DNA from: CAYIFA01 sp964362625
GTDB taxonomy: Bacteria; Patescibacteriota; Minisyncoccia; 1-14-0-10-42-19
Length of the DNA stretch: 6,543 nt
Assembly: GCA_964362625.1 (NCBI GenBank)
Contig: CAYIFA010000043.1
Coordinates: forward strand, 1-6,543
Reading direction: 5' to 3'
Shown: piece after piece, positions 1-5,978 of the stretch
Numbering within the stretch: the stretch's first letter is position 1
Layout of the letters: each line of letters begins with the position of its first letter
The notes under the pieces: model-generated
Database searches by the model: none
Told to the model about the DNA's origin: nothing
The model's input: only the letters and a program-made list of their open reading frames with translations
Made by a program: the position numbers and the translations under genes

Positions 1-737
1 AAATCCGGCTTGGCCAGGTGCGGAATCCAGACTTTGCGGTAATTATTTTTTTTGTTCAACCGGTCTACAAAATTCTCAAGAACTTCGCGGATTATCGCGC
101 CCCGCGGGGTGAACAGAGGCAACCCCGGGCCAACCAAAGGCGAAAAAACGAACAAGCCGAGATCGCGCCCTAGTTTTTTGTGGTCGCGCTTTTCAATTTC
201 CTCCTGCAATTTCAAGTAAGCGTCAAGCTCTTCTTTACCGGCAAAGGCCACGCCGTAGATTCTGGTCAGTTGCGGATTTTTCTCATCCCCGCGCCAGTAG
301 GCGCCGGCAATTTTGGTGAGCGCGAAGCCATCCGGATTTATTTCCGAAGTATTTTTTACATGGCCGCCTTTGCATAGGTCGGTGAAGTTGCCGGTGTGAT
401 AAAAGGTTAATTGCTTTTTCCCCGAGGAAAATTCTTTAATCAAATCGCGTTTAAATGGTTGGTCTTTGAAAGTTTTTCGAGCTTTATCCGCGGAAACTTT
501 CTCGCCTTTGAAATCCAGTTTTTCCAAGATCAGGCGTTTTATCTCTGCCTCGAATTCCTTCAAGTCCTCCGGCCCAATGGGTTTTGGCAATTTAAAATCA
601 TAATAAAAGCCATTTTCAATGGTCGGTCCAATACCCAGTTTTGCCTTCGGGAATTTCTTTAACACCGCCATAGCCAAAAGATGGGCGAGCGAATGGCGGA
701 TGTTATCTATATTTGAGTCTTTCGCAGGTTTTGCCAT
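1..737 (-). CDS. thrS: Threonyl-tRNA synthetase, N-terminal part (runs off left edge)
   Basis: Charges tRNA-Thr with threonine in the cytoplasm and hydrolyses mischarged Ser-tRNA-Thr. The 245 visible codons start almost directly in the editing domain. HSLAH gives H15 and H19, and TDLCKGGH gives D120, C122 and H126; these match the five editing-site residues known from E. coli ThrRS (H73, H77, D180, C182, H186). The second additional domain follows (about 139-166, AGAYWRGDEKNPQLTRIYG), then the class II catalytic core begins (RDHKKLGRDLGLF, about 184-196; GPGLPLFTPRGA, 203-214). The N-terminal TGS domain of typical ThrRS is absent. An in-frame TAA, which is the dnaE stop, lies 18 nt upstream of the ATG, so no longer start exists. 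No Shine-Dalgarno is visible, so translation may be coupled to dnaE. The rest of the catalytic domain and the anticodon-binding domain lie beyond position 1. Confidence 0.96.
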   Translation of the reverse strand, partial: MAKPAKDSNIDNIRHSLAHLLAMAVLKKFPKAKLGIGPTIENGFYYDFKLPKPIGPEDLKEFEAEIKRLILEKLDFKGEKVSADKARKTFKDQPFKRDLIKEFSSGKKQLTFYHTGNFTDLCKGGHVKNTSEINPDGFALTKIAGAYWRGDEKNPQLTRIYGVAFAGKEELDAYLKLQEEIEKRDHKKLGRDLGLFVFSPLVGPGLPLFTPRGAIIREVLENFVDRLNKKNNYRKVWIPHLAKPD

Positions 738-755
738 AGCTGAATAATAGCAATT

Positions 756-3700
756 TTATTTATCCGGCTCAAGTTTTTTGATGGCGTCAGCGATGATCGA
801 CACCTGGCCGTTTCGGTGCGAAATTGAACCCTTAAGCGCGATCCCGGCATCCTCGCTGAGCAGGTGGCTGTAGGTTTTTAAAGTTCTTGGGAACATGACC
901 ACCTCGATAGAATCCGATAAATCCAAGAGTTTTACAAAAACCATCGGGTCGCCTTTTTTGGTAAGGATTTTTCGCATACTCTCGATTACGCCGCCGAGAA
1001 TCACCGGAGCGTTTTCCGGGTGTTTTTTGATTGACGCGATATTTGTATTTTTTGATTCTAAAAGTTTGCGGAATTTGTCGAGCGGATGGCCGGAAACATA
1101 TAATCCGAGCAGTTCTTTTTCCCAGCGAATTCGTTCATCAAAAGACGCGGGGGAAGCTTCTTTAAGTTGCAGCGATGGGGTCATCATTTTGTCTGCTGGG
1201 GAGCCAAAAAGCGAATTTTGACCTTGGTTCAATCCGCGGGCTGATTCTTTATGAAACCCGAGGATGCCATCCATGTTTTTAAGCATTTGATTTCTTTCAC
1301 CAAATGAGTCAAGCGCGCCGCACTTTACGAGAGATTCAATTGATTTTTTGTTTAAGTCTTTGGTCGGCAGACGCCGGAGCAACTCTGCCAGCGTCCGGTA
1401 TGGTCCGTTTCGCTTTCTTTCCGAGATTAGCGCGTCAACCACATTGGCGCCGACGTTCTTGACGGTGCGGAGGCCAAACCTAATTACGCCGTTTCCGGAT
1501 TCATCAACATACGGAGAAAAGCCGGCCTCGCTTTGATTGATATCCGGCGGCAGGACTTTTATCGCCCATTTCGAGCACTCCGAAACCAAAAAAGAGATGC
1601 GGTCGGTGTCTTTTTCGTCTGAATTCATGAGCGCAGTCATGAATTCAAGCGGGAAGTGGGTTTTTAAGTAAGCAGTCTGGTAAGATATAAGCGCGTATCC
1701 CGCGGAATGCGCTTTGTTAAATCCATAACGCGCGAATGGTTCCACGAATTTCCAAAGTTTTTCGCCAAGTTCGCGCGATCCCAAAGTTTTTTCTACGCCC
1801 GCCACAAATTTTTCGATTTGCTCATCAAGCAGCTGTTTGATTTTTTTGCCAACCGCTCGGCGAACCAAATCCGCTCCGCCAAACGAAAAACCGGCCAACT
1901 CCTGCATGATTTGCATCAACTGTTCCTGGTAGGTTATTACGCCATAGGTTGGTTCTAGTATCGGCTTCAATTTCGGATGAAGATAAGTAATCGGCTCTCG
2001 ACCGTGCTTGCGTGCGATGTATCTCGGGATAAGTTCCATCGGACCGGGGCGGAAGAGCGCGACCATTGCGATAATATCTTCGAGCCGCGCTGGCTTTAGC
2101 TCAACCAAATAGCGGGTCATCCCCCCGCCTTCCAGCTGGAAAATGCCCACAGTCTTTCCCTCGGCCAAAGTATTAAATACCGATTCATCATCCAGCGGGA
2201 TTTCGTCGATGTTAATATTTTGTCCGGTGCGGCTGCGGATTATATTCAGCGTTCCCTCAATAATGCTTAAGTTCTTTAGCCCTAAGAAATCCATTTTTAA
2301 AAACCCCAAATCTTCAATCGCGTGCATTTCGAATTGCGTTACTACAATTTGTTCGGCTTCACCTTTGCCGCGCGTGGCATATTGAAGCGGCAGGTTATCG
2401 GAAAGCGGGTCGCTGGCAATAACAACGCCGCAAGCATGCACCGAGGCATGGCGGGCCACGCCTTCCAGTTTACGCGCGGCATCAATCAAGCGCTTCACGT
2501 CCGGAGTATTTTTATAGGCATCGCTGAATTCCGGGTTTGCCTCCAGGGCCATTTTTAAGTTGTGGCCGAACGGGATCATTTTCGCGATCTGGTCGCAAAG
2601 AGAATATGAGAGTCCGAGCGCGCGTCCAGCATCTCTGATTGCGGCCCTGGCGGCCATTGTCCCGAAAGTGATAATTTGCGCAACGTGATCGCGTCCGTAT
2701 TTTTGGCGGGCATATTCAATTACTTCGTCCCTCCTCATGTCGGTAAAGTCAATATCAATGTCCGGGGGCGTGACTCTTTCCGGATTTATAAATCGCTCAA
2801 AAAATAATCCATACTTAATCGGATCGAGGTTGGTAATGCCAAGCACATAGCATACCAAGGAGCTGGGGGCCGAGCCGCGTCCGGGGCCGACAACTATTCC
2901 GCTATCCTTGGCCCAATTGACAAAGTCCTGAACAACCAAGAAATAAGAAGAAAAATTTGTTTTTTTGATGAAATCAAGCTCATATTCAAGGCGGGCAATG
3001 TAATCTTTGGAGACATTTTTGCCGAATTTTTTTTCCAGACGCTCATGGGCAATTTTATTCAGATAAGAATGATCATTAAAATTTTCCGGCACTTCGAAAT
3101 GCGGCATGTGCAGCCCGCCGAGCTCCATCCCAAAATCCACTTGTCCGGCGATACGCAGAGTATTTTCAATCGCTTCCGGAACATCCGCGAAATTATTACG
3201 CATTTCATCCGGGCTTAACATCGAAAAATCATCGGATTTCATAGTCAGGCGGTCTTCATCGTCCAGTTTGGTGTTGGTCTGAATGGCCAAGAGCACGTCT
3301 TGGGCTTCGGCGTCGTCTTTATTTAGATAGTGTATGTCTTGGGTAGCAACAACCGGCGCGCCTGTTTCGGCCGCAAGTTCGCGAAGAGATTTCTGCAGAT
3401 CTCTATGCTGGGGTAAATTTGGGTGATGCGAAAGTTCAATGTAAAAATTTTCCTTGCCGAAAATATCCTGATATTCACGAACCAGTTCCTCGGCGCGTTT
3501 CTTGTTTTTTGATAGCAGCGCTCGCGAAATTTCTCCGGTCATGCAGGCTGACAGCGCGATTAATCCTTCCGAGCGCTTTCGTAAAAGCTCTTTGTCCATT
3601 CGCGGTTTGTAGTAAAAACCTTCCAGATGCGAAATTGTAACGAGTTTGATAAGATTTTTGTAGCCAATAGCATTTTTTGCAAGCAAAATCAGGTGAAATC

Positions 3701-3953
3701 GCTTATCATCTATCCCCGGGTTTTTGTCGGCGAGTGACCCCGCGGCAATATAGGCCTCAATGCCGATAATCGGTTTGATTCCGGCTTTTTTGGCGGCTTT
3801 ATAAAATTCCACCGCGCCATAAAGATTGCCATGATCGGTGATGGCCAAGGCCGGCATGCCGTATTCCTTGGCTTTTGCGACCAATTCCGGAATCTTTGCC
3901 AGGCCGTCTAGCAAGCTGTAGTGACTATGAGTGTGAAGATGGACAAAACTCAT
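756..3953 (-). CDS. dnaE: DNA polymerase III subunit alpha (replicative polymerase)
   Basis: Catalytic subunit of the replicative polymerase (C-family), 1065 aa; E. coli DnaE has 1160. Order: PHP domain (1 to about 270), palm/thumb/fingers (about 330-830), helix-hairpin-helix region (about 865-900), clamp-binding motif QNSLF (912-916) and OB fold (about 982-1060). The polymerase aspartates are D400 and D402 (PDIDIDF) and D555 (KMDFLG). The PHP site looks intact: H7, H9, D16, H41, E66, H87, C137, D206 and H208 line up with the nine metal ligands known in mycobacterial DnaE1, so the protein may proofread by itself. It ends soon after the OB fold, so the C-terminal tau-binding domain of E. coli DnaE seems to be missing. 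The start gives the canonical N-terminus MSFVHLHTHS. No good Shine-Dalgarno precedes it. thrS follows 18 nt downstream in the same frame. Confidence 0.98.
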   Translation of the reverse strand: MSFVHLHTHSHYSLLDGLAKIPELVAKAKEYGMPALAITDHGNLYGAVEFYKAAKKAGIKPIIGIEAYIAAGSLADKNPGIDDKRFHLILLAKNAIGYKNLIKLVTISHLEGFYYKPRMDKELLRKRSEGLIALSACMTGEISRALLSKNKKRAEELVREYQDIFGKENFYIELSHHPNLPQHRDLQKSLRELAAETGAPVVATQDIHYLNKDDAEAQDVLLAIQTNTKLDDEDRLTMKSDDFSMLSPDEMRNNFADVPEAIENTLRIAGQVDFGMELGGLHMPHFEVPENFNDHSYLNKIAHERLEKKFGKNVSKDYIARLEYELDFIKKTNFSSYFLVVQDFVNWAKDSGIVVGPGRGSAPSSLVCYVLGITNLDPIKYGLFFERFINPERVTPPDIDIDFTDMRRDEVIEYARQKYGRDHVAQIITFGTMAARAAIRDAGRALGLSYSLCDQIAKMIPFGHNLKMALEANPEFSDAYKNTPDVKRLIDAARKLEGVARHASVHACGVVIASDPLSDNLPLQYATRGKGEAEQIVVTQFEMHAIEDLGFLKMDFLGLKNLSIIEGTLNIIRSRTGQNINIDEIPLDDESVFNTLAEGKTVGIFQLEGGGMTRYLVELKPARLEDIIAMVALFRPGPMELIPRYIARKHGREPITYLHPKLKPILEPTYGVITYQEQLMQIMQELAGFSFGGADLVRRAVGKKIKQLLDEQIEKFVAGVEKTLGSRELGEKLWKFVEPFARYGFNKAHSAGYALISYQTAYLKTHFPLEFMTALMNSDEKDTDRISFLVSECSKWAIKVLPPDINQSEAGFSPYVDESGNGVIRFGLRTVKNVGANVVDALISERKRNGPYRTLAELLRRLPTKDLNKKSIESLVKCGALDSFGERNQMLKNMDGILGFHKESARGLNQGQNSLFGSPADKMMTPSLQLKEASPASFDERIRWEKELLGLYVSGHPLDKFRKLLESKNTNIASIKKHPENAPVILGGVIESMRKILTKKGDPMVFVKLLDLSDSIEVVMFPRTLKTYSHLLSEDAGIALKGSISHRNGQVSIIADAIKKLEPDK
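1621..1646. repeat. Perfect 10-bp inverted repeat inside dnaE
   Basis: GAATTCATGA (1621-1630) and TCATGAATTC (1637-1646) are exact reverse complements separated by the 6 nt GCGCAG. The repeat lies in dnaE codons for residues 769-778 (EFMTALMNS), where the similar residue pairs E-F-M and M-N-S partly create the symmetry. In dnaE mRNA it could form a 10-bp stem with a 6-nt loop. A function is not evident. Confidence 0.5.
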
Positions 3954-3967
3954 ATTTTAGGTAGAAA

Positions 3968-3973
3968 ATTATA
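3968..3973 (-). promoter_or_regulatory. Possible -10 box of dnaE with a very short leader
   Basis: Read on the minus strand this is a perfect TATAAT, ending 14 nt before the dnaE ATG. No convincing -35 box sits at 16-18 nt. If used, the transcript would start about 7-8 nt before the ATG, leaving no room for a Shine-Dalgarno, which fits the absence of one. Alternatively dnaE is read from the NYN gene 72 nt upstream and this box is chance in AT-rich DNA. Confidence 0.3.
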
Positions 3974-3990
3974 TTCACATTGAAACGCCC

Positions 3991-4018
3991 TTGACATATA
4001 TTTGCCATTTACTATTAT
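3991..4018 (+). promoter_or_regulatory. Sigma70-like promoter pointing right, antisense to the NYN gene
   Basis: A perfect TTGACA (3991-3996) and TATTAT (4013-4018) are separated by 16 nt. The predicted start is near 4025. The orientation is opposite to both flanking genes, so transcripts would run into the 3' end of the NYN gene in antisense. An imperfect 11-bp hairpin starts 8 nt after the predicted start. The match is good by sequence, but no gene is served, so it could be a chance occurrence. Confidence 0.4.
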
Positions 4019-4025
4019 GGAGATA

Positions 4026-4595
4026 TCAATACGAAAAGGTCCCTTTCTGGGTTTCGTCCTTCAAGGGGCCCTTTTCATTTTTATGTTCTAATTTTGACCG
4101 CATTTCTTCAATAAATACATGGTTTCCCCGCGCCTCTCTTTTTAACAAAATCGAACACCACTTTCTGTTTGGGCTAATGACGTACCCTAACTTATTAATT
4201 TTTCTTAAATATTTCACAAGGCACTGAAAGTCTCCATCGCCGGTTATTACGACAGCTTTATCGTATTCATTTATATCAATCATTGCTTGCAGCACCAATT
4301 CTGCATCACAATTGCCTTTTGCCGCCCCATCTTTATTAGGCAGCGTTGGTTTGAAAATCAACATGTATCCCATTTTTTGAAAATCTCTGTACATATCTTG
4401 ATTGCCTGGCATATAGCCGATAAACATATAGGCGCGGGAAACACCATACCTCTCTTTTAATAATTTTCTAAATCTTGTTAGATCCAATTTCCAACCCAAC
4501 ATCTCGATGCCCTTATGAACATTAGTATTATCAATAAAAGCAAAATTGTTTTCTTTTTTCATCATAAATCTATTGGGGAAAACTTTTATAACCAT
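4026..4595 (-). CDS. NYN domain (DUF88/LabA-like) putative ribonuclease
   Basis: A 189-aa protein with the PIN-like NYN fold. FIDNTNVHKG at 20-29 gives the first acidic residue D22; CDAEL gives D97; VVITGDGDF (116-123) gives D120 and D122. This set of four aspartates is the usual metal-binding RNase site of NYN/LabA proteins. The family is thought to cut RNA, but the substrate here cannot be told. The tail from about 163 (EEMRSKLEHKNEKG onward) is charged and probably flexible. The listed ATG has no Shine-Dalgarno; M11 or M12 (4560-4565) are plausible starts, since the domain begins at about residue 17. The stop is TGA. GC in three sampled lines is about 37%, clearly below dnaE, which suggests a separate origin. 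dnaE follows after 72 nt on the same strand, and a degraded reading frame overlaps the start from upstream. Confidence 0.87.
   Translation of the reverse strand: MVIKVFPNRFMMKKENNFAFIDNTNVHKGIEMLGWKLDLTRFRKLLKERYGVSRAYMFIGYMPGNQDMYRDFQKMGYMLIFKPTLPNKDGAAKGNCDAELVLQAMIDINEYDKAVVITGDGDFQCLVKYLRKINKLGYVISPNRKWCSILLKREARGNHVFIEEMRSKLEHKNEKGPLKDETQKGTFSY
4033..4081 (+). terminator. Imperfect 11-bp hairpin followed by T-rich DNA (plus-strand reading)
   Basis: Arms GAAAAGGTCCC (4033-4043) and GGGCCCTTTTC (4066-4076) pair with a single mismatch (T4040/C4069) around a 22-nt loop. On the plus strand it is followed by ATTTTT, as in an intrinsic terminator. On the minus strand the downstream sequence is not T-rich, so it is a poor terminator for the NYN gene. 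The hairpin lies within the last codons of the NYN gene, where KGP and KGT coding contributes to the symmetry. The large loop makes a classical terminator less likely. Confidence 0.3.
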
Positions 4596-4721
4596 CTAAC
4601 GTGACCGGATTTGTCCCCGTATTTTTGTTTAACCCATTTCTTGTTATCTTCTAAAAGCTCTCTGCCATGAGAATTGTCAGGGGCAATATTCTATGTAGTT
4701 TGTGCCAAAAAATTCGCAAAT
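4586..4721 (-). pseudogene. Possible frameshifted remnant of an unrecognised gene
   Basis: Two adjoining minus-strand frames read like one protein end. The first (4680-4721) gives ICEFFGTNYIEYCP and then TGA. One frame over, starting DNSHGRELLEDNKKWV and continuing KQKYGDKSGHVRWL (4589-4678), runs to a TAA at 4586-4588. Removing one C from the CCCC run at the junction (plus-strand GGGG, 4680-4683) joins them into about 44 residues with protein-like composition. There is no start codon, and another in-frame TAA lies directly upstream (4722-4724), so at best this is the 3' end of a decayed gene. Its end overlaps the annotated NYN start by 10 nt, an arrangement typical of neighbours in one operon. 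The family is not recognised, and chance open frames remain possible at this length. Confidence 0.35.
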
Positions 4722-4734
4722 TTACAAAGCAGAC

Positions 4735-4740
4735 TATAAT
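4735..4740 (+). promoter_or_regulatory. Possible -10 box for the glycosylase-like gene
   Basis: A perfect TATAAT lies 118 nt before the ATG at 4859. No good -35 hexamer sits at 16-18 nt (ATTCGC at 17), and there is no extended -10 TG. If used, the transcript starts near 4747 and carries a leader of about 110 nt that ends in the two tandem hairpins. This is the best plus-strand candidate in the 4596-4816 gap. Confidence 0.35.
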
Positions 4741-4816
4741 GCGAGTGGATAAGCAAGTGGACGAAGGGCATGAGTTCTTGTTAATATTCTAAAAGAATTT
4801 AAGCAAAATACCAACC

Positions 4817-4837
4817 GTTAAACCTCGGAGGTTTAAC
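4817..4837 (+). promoter_or_regulatory. Tandem hairpin unit 1 (21 nt, 9-3-9)
   Basis: Arms GTTAAACCT and AGGTTTAAC are perfect complements around the 3-nt loop CGG. As DNA it is a palindrome with 10-bp half-sites and one central base. It carries a GGAGG core (4827-4831) but lies too far from the ATG to be the ribosome binding site of this gene. It abuts unit 2 with no spacer and shares 15 of 21 positions with it. It could be half of a paired RNA regulator or one of two operator sites. Confidence 0.75.
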
Positions 4838-4858
4838 ATTAGACTTAGGAGGTCTAAT
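4838..4858 (+). promoter_or_regulatory. Tandem hairpin unit 2 containing the ribosome binding site
   Basis: Arms ATTAGACTT and AGGTCTAAT pair around the loop AGG with eight Watson-Crick pairs and one G-U. The Shine-Dalgarno AGGAGG (4847-4852) spans the loop and 3' arm, 6 nt before the ATG at 4859; the unit ends on the base before the ATG. Folding would partly hide the ribosome site. Compared with unit 1, positions 1/21 (G-C to A-T) and 5/17 (A-T to G-C) changed together, so the pairing or dyad symmetry itself appears conserved. Confidence 0.8.
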
Positions 4859-5866
4859 ATGGCGAGCGTGAATCTGGAGCAAATCGAGCGAGTGGCCGAA
4901 ATTATAAAGAAAATGCCCGATGGCGAGCATGGAATGAATTTTTATAGTTTTCCCGGCAAAGACGATAAGGAAGTTGTTGCTAGCGATATGTATCCCGCAC
5001 TCAACCATCCACAAGCAGTTAATTTTTTCTTTTTTACCAGCTTGCATAATTTTGGATTTTGGTACGGCGATGACTGCGGATATGTCGAGCCGATTTACGG
5101 CACAGTAAACTGTAAACACGTTAAAGGCGCGGAATTGCTGTTTAAGGTTTGCAAAAAGCAACTTGACTTTGATGATCAATTTGATAACAATCAAAGCGTT
5201 TTTGAACCGGCGCGGCTGGCCGAAATCAAGCCAAAAGAGCTAGCCGAAATTTTTTCCGATGACAACGGCCCGATTCCATTTCCGAATTTTGAGGAGCGAT
5301 TCAGGATGACCAGGTCTTATGGAAAGTGGTTTCGACATTTCGGTAAATACACCGCCAGTCCGCAGGCAATACTGAATGTCGCAAACAAATCAAGCCGGTC
5401 CCTGGATACGTTTCTCACAATCATGCGTCAGGTTGCCGGCTACAACGAAGACCAATTCGAAAAACGCCAACTGCTCTTGGCCATGGAACTGGCCAACCGA
5501 CCGGAAAAATTTTTGAAAGTAAATGATCCGGAAAGCTGGAAGCCAATAGTAGATTACCATTTGATGCGGGTATCGCTTCGTTTGGGGCTGGTAGATGTTT
5601 CAGAATTTGAAAGAAACATTCTTGCAAAAAGGGAATGGTCATCCGGATCTAAAGAAGCGGAAATTCGGGGTTGGACCTGGACCGCTGTTAAAGATCTGAT
5701 TGATAAGTCCGGCAAACCAATGTCTTTCGTTGACCATATCCTCTGGAAGGCCCGCAAGTATTGTCCGGAAATGGAAAAACCAGACTGTCCCAAATGCGTT
5801 TTTTACGAGGTTTGCGAAAAGAATATCGAACTTTTCCAGCCGGTTTTTAGAACAACGGCATATTAA
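4859..5866 (+). CDS. Putative N-glycosylase: queuosine-salvage (DUF2419/Qng1)-like or HhH-GPD-like, with Fe-S type Cys motif
   Basis: 335 aa, with no signal peptide or membrane segment. The overall layout recalls the queuosine-salvage family, which hydrolyses queuosine 5'-phosphate to free queuine: AVNFFFFTSLHNFGFWYG (53-70), KPKELAEIFSDD-like segment (about 124-135), and SGSKEAEIRGWTWTAVKDL (262-280) before FVDHILW (290-296). PIVDYHLMRVSLRLGLVD (229-246) also resembles the endonuclease III segment that carries the catalytic aspartate, here D232. The C-terminus has C302-x7-C310-x2-C313-x5-C319, close to the C-x6-C-x2-C-x5-C [4Fe-4S] motif of endonuclease III. So base release from a nucleotide, tRNA fragment or DNA is the likely chemistry, but the substrate is open. 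The ATG follows a strong AGGAGG site inside a hairpin, and an intrinsic terminator starts 12 nt after the TAA, so it is probably monocistronic. That it is a gene is near certain; the function is moderately supported. Confidence 0.85.
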   Translation: MASVNLEQIERVAEIIKKMPDGEHGMNFYSFPGKDDKEVVASDMYPALNHPQAVNFFFFTSLHNFGFWYGDDCGYVEPIYGTVNCKHVKGAELLFKVCKKQLDFDDQFDNNQSVFEPARLAEIKPKELAEIFSDDNGPIPFPNFEERFRMTRSYGKWFRHFGKYTASPQAILNVANKSSRSLDTFLTIMRQVAGYNEDQFEKRQLLLAMELANRPEKFLKVNDPESWKPIVDYHLMRVSLRLGLVDVSEFERNILAKREWSSGSKEAEIRGWTWTAVKDLIDKSGKPMSFVDHILWKARKYCPEMEKPDCPKCVFYEVCEKNIELFQPVFRTTAY

Positions 5867-5877
5867 AAAGATAAGTA

Positions 5878-5910
5878 ACCCCGACGGTCCCGTCGGGGTC
5901 TTTATTTTTG
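5878..5910 (+). terminator. Intrinsic terminator of the glycosylase-like gene
   Basis: CCCCGACG (5879-5886) and CGTCGGGG (5891-5898) form a perfect 8-bp GC-rich stem with the tetraloop GTCC, closed by A5878-T5899. It is followed by CTTTATTTTT. It begins 12 nt after the TAA at 5864-5866. The opposite side is A-rich (AAAAAGATAA), so it could also act weakly on minus-strand transcripts. Confidence 0.92.
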
Positions 5911-5969
5911 AAAAATCTGTGTCATACTTAAAAATTTGTTGATAAAAAATTTTAATGTTTCGTTGAGCT

Positions 5970-5978
5970 TGGTAAAAT
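5970..5978 (+). promoter_or_regulatory. Extended -10 promoter for the downstream ORF
   Basis: TGGTAAAAT matches the extended -10 pattern TGnTAnnAT (the -10 TAAAAT is at 5973-5978). The -35 position at 17 nt reads TTTTAA, a poor match, as is common for extended -10 promoters. Upstream DNA (5911-5960) is very A/T-rich and could act as an UP-like element. The predicted start near 5985 gives a leader of about 84 nt. The promoter lies between the terminator and the last gene, as expected for a new transcription unit. Confidence 0.45.

Noticed and set aside
180..662. Plus-strand open frames of 65 and 83 codons
   Set aside because: They lie opposite the well-supported thrS gene, have no ribosome site and show low-complexity F/L-rich translations typical of antisense shadows.
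1729..1777. 8-bp inverted repeat CGCGCGAA/TTCGCGCG in dnaE
   Set aside because: The arms are 33 nt apart and GC-rich codons for Arg/Ala make such matches common; no sign of function.
895..3640. Several plus-strand open frames of 62-108 codons
   Set aside because: All are antisense to dnaE, which has every catalytic motif; none has protein-like features or a start signal.
4026..4028. TGA stop of the NYN gene as a hint of a recoded genetic code (TGA read as Gly)
   Set aside because: The NYN domain is complete before the TGA, and nothing else in the window calls for recoding.
3991..4227. Plus-strand 78-codon open frame
   Set aside because: It lies antisense to the NYN gene, its start codons fall before or at the predicted transcript start, and the translation is not protein-like.
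4739..4793. Plus-strand 17-codon open frame (MRVDKQVDEGHEFLLIF) in the leader of the glycosylase-like gene
   Set aside because: It has no ribosome site, and its ATG overlaps the TATAAT box, so it would not be in a transcript started there.
4778..4809. TTGTTA with a downstream CAAAAT as a second promoter for the glycosylase-like gene
   Set aside because: The spacing is 20 nt and both hexamers are poor matches.
4799..5194. Minus-strand 131-codon open frame
   Set aside because: It is the reverse of the glycosylase-like gene, which has an AGGAGG site, conserved motifs and a terminator.
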